This document shows positions 26,510-34,048 of a stretch of DNA of 64,000 nt, piece after piece. The stretch is from Aquimarina latercula DSM 2041 (GTDB taxonomy: Bacteria > Bacteroidota > Bacteroidia > Flavobacteriales > Flavobacteriaceae). Location: positions 189,583 through 253,582 of the forward strand of contig NZ_KE387186.1 of NCBI RefSeq assembly GCF_000430645.1. The letters are read 5' to 3'. Below the pieces are notes generated by a model that saw only the letters and a program-made list of their open reading frames with translations, searched no databases and was not told the origin of the DNA. Position numbers and translations under genes: made by a program. Numbering within the stretch: the stretch's first letter is position 1; the number at the start of each line of letters is the position of its first letter.

Positions 26510-27382
26510 TTATTTTGTTTCTTCAATTTGGATGTTTCCATTGGTTCTCACATATAAAACAACTTCGTTGTTAGTATCGTTAGAAACTTTATGAATTGCA
26601 TAATCCGTAGAACCAAAATAACTTCCAGGGTCTAAGCCTTTTATTTCATTGGTTTGTGGTAAGGTGTAGTTTAATAAACCGTTTATTATTACGGCGTGTA
26701 CAATGGTCCCGTTGGTCTTTAATTTTCCATTAAAACCATTAGGTAATTTTATAAAAAATCCTTTATGTTGGTCAATAGATTTGCTTTCCCAGAGAAAACT
26801 GATTTCTGCATCACTATTGGTAGTTATCCAATTGGTTGCATAATGATCAAGCCATATAATATTAGATACATCTATGTTGATTGGTCTCTCGCCATTATCA
26901 AAAGCTTTGTCTACAGGTCTTACTAGATATGGACCTTTGTCTATTTCTACCAATGCTATGTTTTCTGTTCCTTTTGCAGAAGTGATATGTGATTCTCCTG
27001 CAGGTTGTGTCCAAAAACTACCAGATTTCATCCACATATTTCCAGCTTTTGGATCATCGTTATGAATGGAACCACTAATAACAATAGCTCTGTAAGTAAC
27101 ATTATGGATGTGTGGAGGAGAAGAAAATCCATCTATAAATTTAGCTAAAAATCCTGTTGGTACTTCTTTGTTTCTATCTCCCCAAATAGTTCCAGCTTGG
27201 GGGCTTTGATCACCACGAGCAGGATTTAATTTTTCCCATTGAATTTGTGAACTTAGCAAAACTTTATTAGTTGGTTCTTTAATGCTTTCTGAAGTTGTTT
27301 TTTCTATTGGGTTTTCAGAATTACAACAAGAAATTACTGCACTGGCAACTAAGATTACGAAAATTGTGATGATCTTTCTCAT
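26510..27382 (-). CDS. DUF4437-type cupin lipoprotein
   Basis: 290 residues from ATG 27380-27382; an upstream ATG at 27428-27430 in the same frame would overlap the preceding gene and hide the signal sequence. The start MRKIITIFVILVASAVISCCNSE is a lipoprotein signal. Two cupin-like repeats follow: SPPHIHNVTYRAIVISGSIH with metal-binding His, and a second repeat with LPNGFNGKLKTNGTIVHAVII. It resembles the DUF4437 family, cupins of unknown activity. An envelope cupin inside a quinone/electrophile run could act on the same aromatic substrates. Confidence 0.8.
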   Translation of the reverse strand: MRKIITIFVILVASAVISCCNSENPIEKTTSESIKEPTNKVLLSSQIQWEKLNPARGDQSPQAGTIWGDRNKEVPTGFLAKFIDGFSSPPHIHNVTYRAIVISGSIHNDDPKAGNMWMKSGSFWTQPAGESHITSAKGTENIALVEIDKGPYLVRPVDKAFDNGERPINIDVSNIIWLDHYATNWITTNSDAEISFLWESKSIDQHKGFFIKLPNGFNGKLKTNGTIVHAVIINGLLNYTLPQTNEIKGLDPGSYFGSTDYAIHKVSNDTNNEVVLYVRTNGNIQIEETK

Positions 27383-27422
27383 GATATTATTTTGGAAATA
27401 ATTAAAGATTTCTAAATCATGT

Positions 27423-27713
27423 TTATGCAATGTGGCTCATTTCATTTAAGACAAATTCCTCTACAGCTCCATCAGTAGCTTTCATATAAGCTGCCAAATG
27501 ATCATTGTTCATGTGTTCTTGCCACAATGCTCTACTTTCCCAGTTTTCATGAAACAAGAACAAATTTGCGTTTTCATTATCTTGATGTAAATCATAATTA
27601 ATACATCCTTTTTCTGCTCTAGTAATATCAATAAGCTTTAATAATTCGGATTTTACTAGTTCTCTTTTTTCTTCTTTAGCAAGTATTCTTGCAACTATAG
27701 TAAGTTTTGTCAT
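27423..27713 (-). CDS. Antibiotic biosynthesis monooxygenase (ABM) domain protein, quinol monooxygenase-like
   Basis: 96 residues, a single ABM ferredoxin-like domain with the standard spacing: LTIVARILAKEEKRE, EKGCINYDLHQDNENANLFLFHENWES, and HMNNDHLAAYM with the typical His. YgiN-type members oxidise menaquinol-like compounds and dimerise. It is second in the run, 12 bp after the nitroreductase gene. Confidence 0.9.
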   Translation of the reverse strand: MTKLTIVARILAKEEKRELVKSELLKLIDITRAEKGCINYDLHQDNENANLFLFHENWESRALWQEHMNNDHLAAYMKATDGAVEEFVLNEMSHIA

Positions 27714-27725
27714 TTTATTAAATTT

Positions 27726-28325
27726 TTAAATAGTTTCCACAACTTGATTTATGTTTCTTCTAGACTTAGGTCTTTTACTTGGTTGATTATTATCTTCTGG
27801 ATCTCTATATCCAATGGCAACTGCCACCATTGTATGATAATTTTCTAATTCTAATATAGTATTGTAATTGTCAGGTTCAATTCCTTCCATAGGTGTTGCA
27901 TCGATTCCCATTTCGGCGCAAGCACTTAAGAATACACCTAACGAAAGATATAATTGATGCCCGAACCAAGATTTAATTTGTTCTTCGGATTGTGGCTTGA
28001 TAAATTCTTTAAAATAACTAACAGCCCCAGCAGGTAATTCTTTTTCTATTTGTTTTTCGAAAAGAGAGATATTGTCAATTCTACTAAAAACTACAACAGT
28101 GTCGCAGTCTATTACTTTACCTGCATTTAACCATGATACTTTAGAGAGTTGCTCTTTAGTTTTTTGATTGGACACAAGTGTAAATTTCCAAGGTTGACTA
28201 TTAATAGAAGATGGACTTAAGTTTAAAATCTCTTTTAATTCATTGATTGTTTCCGAGTTTATTTTTTTATTTGGGTTATACTTTTTTGTGGTATAACGAT
28301 TTTGCATTGAATTTAGGAAGCTCAT
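27726..28325 (-). CDS. NAD(P)H-dependent oxidoreductase, nitroreductase family
   Basis: 199 residues. Starts MSFLNSMQNRYTTKKYNPNKKI with the FMN-binding Arg and Lys, and contains NLSPSSINSQPWKFTLV and MGIDATPMEGIEPDNY. Same group as 11639-12268. FMN-dependent reduction of quinones or nitro compounds is expected. It is first in the five-gene run and its promoter faces the HxlR gene. Confidence 0.9.
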   Translation of the reverse strand: MSFLNSMQNRYTTKKYNPNKKINSETINELKEILNLSPSSINSQPWKFTLVSNQKTKEQLSKVSWLNAGKVIDCDTVVVFSRIDNISLFEKQIEKELPAGAVSYFKEFIKPQSEEQIKSWFGHQLYLSLGVFLSACAEMGIDATPMEGIEPDNYNTILELENYHTMVAVAIGYRDPEDNNQPSKRPKSRRNINQVVETI

Positions 28326-28339
28326 AGGTTTTAATTTAT

Positions 28340-28358
28340 TACTATAAAAATTATAGTA
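28340..28358. promoter_or_regulatory. Inverted repeat, probable HxlR operator 1
   Basis: TACTATAA-AAA-TTATAGTA is a perfect 8-bp inverted repeat. It lies just downstream of the minus-strand -7 box (28360-28367), across the expected transcription start, as expected for a repressor site. Confidence 0.6.
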
Positions 28359-28366
28359 GCAAAATT

Positions 28367-28376
28367 AACTATAGTT
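28367..28376. promoter_or_regulatory. Palindrome AACTATAGTT, probable HxlR operator 2
   Basis: A perfect 10-bp palindrome sharing the ACTATA half-site with operator 1. It lies between the two divergent -7 boxes, where a bound repressor would block both directions. Confidence 0.5.
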
Positions 28377-28379
28377 CAA

Positions 28380-28387
28380 TACCTTTG
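28380..28387 (+). promoter_or_regulatory. -7 box of the HxlR regulator gene
   Basis: TACCTTTG followed by C, a perfect TAnnTTTG match, 31 bp before the start codon. Confidence 0.5.
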
Positions 28388-28418
28388 CAATAACGGTCAA
28401 AAAGGATAGTTTAAAATA

Positions 28419-28775
28419 ATGAAGGAGTCAGAGCATAAAATGTTAAAATTTAGAGGGAAAGAATACCCTTGTTGTGCAAGTTTAACCATGGGTATGATTG
28501 GTGGCAAATGGAAGACAGTAATTTTATTTCATTTGCTAAAAGAAACACTACGATATAGTGAGTTAAGAAAGGAGATGCCGACGGTTACTGAGAGAACATT
28601 AAGTCTACAATTAAAAGCGTTAGAAGAAGATGGGTTAATCAATAGAAAAGTGTATACTTCTAAACCTCCTTTAAAAGTAGAATATTCGTTAACAGATTTT
28701 GGAAAAACTTTAACACCATTAATAGAGTCTATTGCAAGTTGGGGAGATTTTGTTTTGGAAAATTACTCGGATTAG
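28419..28775 (+). CDS. HxlR family transcriptional regulator
   Basis: 118 residues. The winged-helix domain shows CCASLTMGMIGGKWKTVILFHL, RYSELRKEMPTVTERTLSLQLKALEEDGLI and YSLTDFGKTL. Two adjacent Cys (18 and 19) sit at the position where HxlR proteins such as YodB, HypR and QorR carry a redox- or quinone-sensing Cys. It is transcribed divergently from the nitroreductase operon, with palindromic sites in the 93-bp spacer, so repression relieved by electrophiles is the likely mode. An internal ATG at 28440 is a second possible start. Confidence 0.92.
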   Translation: MKESEHKMLKFRGKEYPCCASLTMGMIGGKWKTVILFHLLKETLRYSELRKEMPTVTERTLSLQLKALEEDGLINRKVYTSKPPLKVEYSLTDFGKTLTPLIESIASWGDFVLENYSD

Positions 28776-28786
28776 AAATGTGTTTA

Positions 28787-29221
28787 TTAATCTATTCTTT
28801 TTGAAAAATAAATGCGTCGATGCCCTTCAGGGAAGTTATTAAGTTCTCCTAGGATTTGATATCCATTTTTTAAATAAAAATCTTCTGCCTGAAAATCAAA
28901 TGTGTCAAGCATTACTGTTTTTACTCCTTTTGCTTTAGCAATCTTTTCGACGTGTTTAATTAATATAGTTCCAATACCTTTTCTTCGATGTGTCTCTTTT
29001 ACCCATAAAATTTTAATTTCTAATCCATTCCAATATCCAATACCTCCTAAAACACCTCCGATTTCCTCTCCATTGTGATCTTTGGCAATAAATTCTAAAG
29101 GAGTCCATACATCTGCAATTGCTGGCACCTTGCTCAGGTTATACGAATTAATTCCATCTACTATGGTTTCAATGTTTTCCTTTTTGCAGGATTCAATAGT
29201 AACTTTGGTTGTTGTTGCCAT
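28787..29221 (-). CDS. GNAT family N-acetyltransferase
   Basis: 144 residues with the GNAT core: the acetyl-CoA loop RRKGIGTILIKHVEKIA (the R/Q-x-x-G-x-G/A type), then VKTVMLDTFDFQAEDFYLKNGYQILGE. Substrate unknown. A minus-strand -7 box TAAATTTG (29268-29275) lies about 45 bp before the start, inside the 66-bp gap to the TPR regulator. It converges with the HxlR gene (11-bp gap). Confidence 0.9.
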   Translation of the reverse strand: MATTTKVTIESCKKENIETIVDGINSYNLSKVPAIADVWTPLEFIAKDHNGEEIGGVLGGIGYWNGLEIKILWVKETHRRKGIGTILIKHVEKIAKAKGVKTVMLDTFDFQAEDFYLKNGYQILGELNNFPEGHRRIYFSKRID

Positions 29222-29287
29222 TATGATAAATAAACAGGTGAAAGCGATAAATTTTTAGTGAATAAAACAAATTTATAATTTTATTCA

Positions 29288-31144
29288 TTAAAAATTTAGA
29301 ATAATATCTACGAGAATATTATTACTCGGGATTTCTAGCTTTTTACGTAATCGATATTGTGCTTTTCTGACTCCTTCTTGAGTAATATTTAAGATATTTG
29401 CAATTTCTTTAGAAGTAAGGTTCATTTTTAGTAGCGCCATTAAGCGTAATTCGTTGGTAGTAACATTGGGGTATTTGTTTTTGATATTTGTATAAAAATT
29501 TTTGTGAACTTGTTCAAAATGTCTTTTGAAATTTTCCCAATTTTGATCATCATTTAAATCAAAGTTTATAATCTGTATTATTTTTTGATAGTTATACTGG
29601 GTATTTTGATCTTCGGAATATTTTATTAATTCTACCTTTTCTTTTACGTTTTTTAATGTTTTGGTCTTGTTTACAAGATGCAAAGAATTAGCGGTGAGTT
29701 CTTTTTTCTTTGTGTCCAATTCTCTAGTTAATATTAATTTTTCAAGACAGCTTAGTTTAAATTTTTTTCTAAAAATAGATATGAAAACCACTAGTATAAT
29801 TATACCAATTATCAATCCAAGAATTAATAAGGTATACTGGTGTTTAACTTGTTTGTTTTGCTTTAGTAATTCATTGATTTTTGATTCTTTCTTACCAGTT
29901 TCGAATTTAGCTTGAAGTTCTCTGACTTGTTTGTTTTTTTCGATAACTTCTAAGGAGTCTTTTAACTTGGATAGTTCTTTGTAATACATGTACGCAGCAA
30001 CACTATTTCCTTCTTTTTCTGCAATTAAAGCAAGTGTTTGATTTGCTTCTTTTTCTATAACTAGGTCTAATATTTTTTTGGAAGTTATAAGAGATTTTTC
30101 TGCATGAAATTTTGCTGAATCTAATAAATTTAATTTCAAAAATGATTTTGCAATAGCGTTGTTTGTTATAGCTTTTTGGATGTGATTTCCTTTAGGACTA
30201 TAATTTTTTAGAGCTTTTTTTTGATAATCTAATCCTTTCGAGAATAACCCCATTTCATAATATGTGGTTCCAATTTCGGATTGTACAATAGCAATTGTTT
30301 TAGAGTTTCCTCTTTCTTTTCTTAATAATAGTGATTTTTGGAAATAATCCAATGCTTGGTTATACCTGTATAGGCCTCTTTTACTGATTCCTATATTTTG
30401 CAAAATAGAACTCAGATATCTTTTATTTCCTTTACTTGTTATTATTGGTAATGATCTATCAAGATATTTTAATGCTTCATAATATTCTTCTTGTTTTATT
30501 AGAATATTACTTATATGTATGTATGTTCGACTTATTCCTGGGGTATCATTAAGGTTTTCATATAGTTTGTTCGCAATAATAAAATGCTCTAATGCTATTT
30601 TTTTATATTTCATCAAACTGTAAGATACACCTATGTTTTCGATGGATTTTATATATGATATGGAGTCCTGTAAAGATTTAAAAACTTCTCCAGCTTTTTT
30701 AAAACTTTCAATAGCTTTAGTGTAATTATTTAAGTGATTATGTACAGCGCCGATTTGATGAAAAGCTGAAGCTTGACCCCAAAGATGATTAATTTTTTGG
30801 TTCATTTTTAAAGCTTTTTTGAAGTGCACCAAAGCAGAATCATACTCTTTTTGATAATAATACACAACACCAAGGCAGTTGTTTGCACCTGCAATACCTC
30901 TGGGTTTATTTATGTTATTGGCGATACCAAGTGCATGGCGAATATGTTTTTTAGCTAAAAAAGTATTAGAAGTAGCATATTGAATTCCTAAATCATTATA
31001 TGCTTTAATCAATGTGGTATCGGGTGTGTTTTTACTTTTTGTTAAACGTAATAAACTATCTACAATTTGTTTGTTTTGAGCTTGTAGATTAGAATTAAAT
31101 AAAATGATTATATAAAGAATACTGCTTACTTGAAGAGTTTTCAT
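29288..31144 (-). CDS. TPR-containing membrane regulator with C-terminal LuxR/GerE-like helix-turn-helix
   Basis: 618 residues. A signal-like N-terminus is followed by about nine tetratricopeptide repeats (residues 60-400), a transmembrane segment (LILGLIIGIIILVVFISIF, about 435-455), a coiled-coil, and a C-terminal HTH (NELRLMALLKMNLTSKEIANILNITQEGVRKAQYRLRKKL). This architecture is common in Bacteroidota: the TPR part faces the periplasm and the HTH binds DNA in the cytoplasm. Target genes are unknown. The divergent neighbour is the ThuA-like gene. Confidence 0.9.
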   Translation of the reverse strand: MKTLQVSSILYIIILFNSNLQAQNKQIVDSLLRLTKSKNTPDTTLIKAYNDLGIQYATSNTFLAKKHIRHALGIANNINKPRGIAGANNCLGVVYYYQKEYDSALVHFKKALKMNQKINHLWGQASAFHQIGAVHNHLNNYTKAIESFKKAGEVFKSLQDSISYIKSIENIGVSYSLMKYKKIALEHFIIANKLYENLNDTPGISRTYIHISNILIKQEEYYEALKYLDRSLPIITSKGNKRYLSSILQNIGISKRGLYRYNQALDYFQKSLLLRKERGNSKTIAIVQSEIGTTYYEMGLFSKGLDYQKKALKNYSPKGNHIQKAITNNAIAKSFLKLNLLDSAKFHAEKSLITSKKILDLVIEKEANQTLALIAEKEGNSVAAYMYYKELSKLKDSLEVIEKNKQVRELQAKFETGKKESKINELLKQNKQVKHQYTLLILGLIIGIIILVVFISIFRKKFKLSCLEKLILTRELDTKKKELTANSLHLVNKTKTLKNVKEKVELIKYSEDQNTQYNYQKIIQIINFDLNDDQNWENFKRHFEQVHKNFYTNIKNKYPNVTTNELRLMALLKMNLTSKEIANILNITQEGVRKAQYRLRKKLEIPSNNILVDIILNF

Positions 31145-31487
31145 CTTTAGGGGTATAGGTTAGTTGAGGTGTTAAAAATAATTTTTTGTTTTAAAAATCA
31201 AGAATCCTTAACGGATAGTTAATGAAATCTTAAAGTCTATTTTTGTGTGTCATTATAAGAGATTGAAATTGAGTGTTAAATGATATTTTTTATGGGGAAA
31301 TAAAAGTTGATTTTTTAGATGATTAGCTTAGATTTAGGGATACACCTTTTGTAGTACGTTCTAAAGACAGTAATTCTTTGGAAATAAAATTTTTAAGTCG
31401 GTTTTTTATTTAGAAATGTAATTGGTTTTTATAGGATTGTATAATTTAAAATAGACCTGAGCGTTATGAAAATAAACTCCAATCGTC
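31145..31487. other. Divergent intergenic region between the TPR regulator and the ThuA-like gene
   Basis: No coding frame. A plus-strand TATTTTTG box (31238-31245) could start a long leader for the ThuA-like gene, but no -33 is evident. Otherwise unremarkable and very AT-rich. Confidence 0.35.
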
Positions 31488-32507
31488 ATGAAATCACAAA
31501 TTCTCATAGTAACTTTATTTTTATTTATAACTTTTAATCTTTCATCACAAGAAAAAGTATTGGTTTTTACTAAAACTAATGGTTTTACACATCCATCAAT
31601 AGGTGCCGGTGTTACTATGATTCGAAATCTCGGGAATTCCAATGGACTTTGGGAAACTGATGATACTGATAATGCGAATGCATTTACGACATCAAATTTA
31701 GCTCAGTATAGTGCGGTTATATGGTGTAATACCAGTGGTAATAATTTATTAGATGCATCGCAACGTCAGGCTTTTGAAGATTTTATTGCTGCGGGAGGAG
31801 GCTTTTTAGGAATTCATGCGGCCACAGATACCTATAGAGACGGGAGTTGGACTTTTTATAATGAACTTGTTGGTGGGATAGTGCAATCTGGCCCTAATCA
31901 TACGAGTAATAACTTTAATGCGGATATGACAGTAGTTAATTCACATCCTTCTGTAGATTTTTTAGGAAATGTAGGAGCTATTTGGAACAAGTCAGAGGAA
32001 TATTATTACTGGAGAAACAATGGAGGACAATTGTTTGATGGTAATATAGATTTATTGATGGTAGAGTCAACGGGATCCAATGACTATGATGAGGCTAGAC
32101 CAATTTCTTGGTTTAAAGAATATGGTGGAGGACGTTCATTTTATACTGGATTAGGACATAATTCTAGTGACTATACTAATAATTCAGATTTTATTAAGCA
32201 CATAGAAGAAGGTATAAAATATGTGATAGGTAATACATTAAGTATTGGAAGTTCAGAAGCACAGATTCCGTTTCAGATTTCTCCGAATCCAGTAAGCGAT
32301 ATTATTAGGTTTTCCACTTCTGATGTGGCTAAAGAAAAATCATTAATGATTTACACTATTAATGGACAGTTAGTATATAAAGGAAAAATACCATCAGATG
32401 TTGCTTCTACTAATATTAATGTAGAAAATTTATCTAATGGATTGTATATAGGTAATGTTGTGTCTAATGGATTACAAAGTAATTTTAAATTTATTAAAAG
32501 AAATTAA
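31488..32507 (+). CDS. Secreted ThuA-like protein with T9SS C-terminal sorting domain
   Basis: 339 residues. A signal peptide (MKSQILIVTLFLFITFNLSSQ) leads into a ThuA/trehalose-utilisation domain: EKVLVFTKTNGFTHPSI, the GGGFLGIHAATDTY block and FYTGLGHNSSDYT. The last 80 residues are a T9SS type A sorting domain (FQISPNPVSD..., LMIYTINGQLVYKG, LSNGLYIGNVVSNG). It is exported through the type IX system and the sorting domain is removed. The ThuA fold is related to glutamine amidotransferases, and the family is linked to sugar metabolism; the activity is unknown. Confidence 0.92.
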   Translation: MKSQILIVTLFLFITFNLSSQEKVLVFTKTNGFTHPSIGAGVTMIRNLGNSNGLWETDDTDNANAFTTSNLAQYSAVIWCNTSGNNLLDASQRQAFEDFIAAGGGFLGIHAATDTYRDGSWTFYNELVGGIVQSGPNHTSNNFNADMTVVNSHPSVDFLGNVGAIWNKSEEYYYWRNNGGQLFDGNIDLLMVESTGSNDYDEARPISWFKEYGGGRSFYTGLGHNSSDYTNNSDFIKHIEEGIKYVIGNTLSIGSSEAQIPFQISPNPVSDIIRFSTSDVAKEKSLMIYTINGQLVYKGKIPSDVASTNINVENLSNGLYIGNVVSNGLQSNFKFIKRN

Positions 32508-33049
32508 GGGATAACATAGTGACCTTTCCAATTAGCGTTTTCTTTTTTGAATACAACTTTAATATGATTTGGTCTTGTTAATCTTAAGTACTCCATTCGT
32601 ACTGGAATAAGTTTTATTGCAGCAAAAAAATGTTTTCCTTCTAGGTAATTTATCTCATCAGGATTTTTGATTTCGACTCCTGGAGACAGCTCCGTTGTGT
32701 AATCTTTTTTGGATTTTGAAGGGATTTGGTTCCAGATAGTGTCTAAAGTCGTTTGATTACTTATAATTTCTGCTTTTGCCTTTATTGTAATTTGTAACAA
32801 ACGATTTTGATCGTAAAATAAGAGACTGACTCTATCGTTTGCTTGGATATTTGCAATTTTTTTAGATCGTTCATCAGTGTATATGATCATGTTTAAGTTA
32901 TCATCTATATCTCTTAAAACTACAGTCCGTAGTCTAGGTGTATTATTAAAATCAGAGGTGGCTAAGGTAAAATATCTAAAAGAGTGTTTGTTGTTTGTAA
33001 TAGCTGTTTTTAAATCAACCACTATAGAAGAGAATATAATGTCAGTCAT
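32504..33049 (-). CDS. Pyridoxamine 5'-phosphate oxidase-like FMN-binding protein
   Basis: 181 residues, split-barrel flavin-binding fold: FRYFTLATSDFNNTPRLRTVVLRD, NMIIYTDERSKKIANIQAN and FAAIKLIPVRMEYLRL. It resembles the subgroup of PNPOx-like proteins that includes Alr4036, whose substrates are unclear. It converges with the ThuA-like gene (overlapping by 4 bp at the 3' ends). Confidence 0.82.
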   Translation of the reverse strand: MTDIIFSSIVVDLKTAITNNKHSFRYFTLATSDFNNTPRLRTVVLRDIDDNLNMIIYTDERSKKIANIQANDRVSLLFYDQNRLLQITIKAKAEIISNQTTLDTIWNQIPSKSKKDYTTELSPGVEIKNPDEINYLEGKHFFAAIKLIPVRMEYLRLTRPNHIKVVFKKENANWKGHYVIP

Positions 33050-33065
33050 TAGTTGTTAGGTTTTA

Positions 33066-33116
33066 CGAATGTTTTAAAGTTAATCAATTTGTTAGCACAA
33101 GCTGTAAAAACATTCG
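33066..33116. repeat. Inverted repeat CGAATGTTTT / AAAACATTCG
   Basis: A 10-bp perfect inverted repeat with a 31-nt centre, in the 85-bp gap between the PNPOx-like gene and the alpha/beta hydrolase gene (both minus strand). It may be a regulator site for the PNPOx-like gene or a weak hairpin terminator for the hydrolase. Confidence 0.35.
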
Positions 33117-33134
33117 ACTAAAATTTACTTTAAT

Positions 33135-33914
33135 TCATCTAGTTAGCCATACTTCCTTTTCCATCCAAGGAACACTTGTTTTTAGTATTTCTATATATTC
33201 ACATGCTTTGATATGTGTATTTCCTTCGGCTTCCACGAAAGTAATGTTACATCCCAATTCTTTTGCTTCTGCGATTCGTTTTCTTACTCTTTTGATAGGG
33301 AAGAATTTGTCCTTTGTACCCTGTATTACATAAATCGGGATGTTAAGTTTTTCATCTACTTTACAACTGGACCCCATTAATATCATACCAGAAAAAATAG
33401 TAGAGTAATCTTTGGCGTATTGCCATCCAGCTATAGCTCCATTACTATAGCCTACTAATATGATTTTATCAGGGTCAATGGGCCAATTTTCTTTTGCGAG
33501 ATCAATAAAGTCTAAAATTCTTTTTTCTAGATAATCTAATGTCCACGTTCGCCAAGCACCAGAAGGGCTGAAAATAAACCCTCCAGCATCCTGTAACCCA
33601 GGAGTAACTAGGCAACTATTAAATTTAGTATAATTTTTACTTCCAACACCACCGTGTAAAACAATGAATAATGGAACTTTTTGGCCTTTAGTAATTGTTG
33701 GTATTGTAAGATCATATTTCCACTCCGATTCTTTGTCTTTTACTTTAAGAATGCTAATTCGATTTCCAGGAGTTAATGGGATTTCTCTAAACGATTTGGT
33801 ATCAATACTGCTAACATAATTGGTATTTCCTCTGGTATCTAATCCACTTTTACAAGAAATAACTAAAATAAAGAAGAGAATATAAAAAAGACAGTATAAA
33901 ATTGAAGATTTCAT
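33135..33914 (-). CDS. Alpha/beta hydrolase lipoprotein (esterase/depolymerase type)
   Basis: 259 residues. The start MKSSILYCLFYILFFILVISC is a lipoprotein signal with Cys21. The oxyanion segment is LFIVLHGGVG, the nucleophile elbow GYSNGAIAG, the acid in GTKDKFFP, and His in EGNTHIK. This looks like the feruloyl-esterase / PHB-depolymerase-like group in the periplasm. Substrate unknown. Confidence 0.86.
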   Translation of the reverse strand: MKSSILYCLFYILFFILVISCKSGLDTRGNTNYVSSIDTKSFREIPLTPGNRISILKVKDKESEWKYDLTIPTITKGQKVPLFIVLHGGVGSKNYTKFNSCLVTPGLQDAGGFIFSPSGAWRTWTLDYLEKRILDFIDLAKENWPIDPDKIILVGYSNGAIAGWQYAKDYSTIFSGMILMGSSCKVDEKLNIPIYVIQGTKDKFFPIKRVRKRIAEAKELGCNITFVEAEGNTHIKACEYIEILKTSVPWMEKEVWLTR

Positions 33915-34037
33915 AGTTTTTCTATAAATATACTAAGTATGTATCTATTTTTTTTAAGAATTGATAGGGTGTTTATAAAATAACCGTGTAAGTTGAAAAT
34001 TATCCCAGTTAGGATTTCGGGGGTTGTAATTTAATTT

Positions 34038-34045
34038 TATTTTTG
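34038..34045 (+). promoter_or_regulatory. -7 box of guaA, implying a nearly leaderless mRNA
   Basis: TATTTTTG followed by CC is a perfect TAnnTTTG match ending 3 bp before ATG 34049. With a start of transcription a few bases after the box, the mRNA would begin at or next to the start codon. No convincing -33 TTG is seen. Confidence 0.4.
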
Positions 34046-34048
34046 CCT

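Larger units (their letters stand above)
28360..28390 (-). promoter_or_regulatory. Promoter of the nitroreductase-ABM-cupin-SDR-LLM operon
   Basis: Minus-strand -7 box TAATTTTG (28360-28367), with a TTG (28388-28390) 20 nt upstream. That TTG is the complement of part of the HxlR gene's own -7 region, so the divergent promoters overlap. Confidence 0.55.

Noticed and set aside
27383..27430. Longer N-terminus for the DUF4437 lipoprotein
   Set aside because: It would place 16 residues before a clear lipoprotein signal and overlap the ABM gene.
34043..34048. TTG start of guaA six bases upstream
   Set aside because: It overlaps the -7 box; ATG 34049 gives the standard N-terminus.
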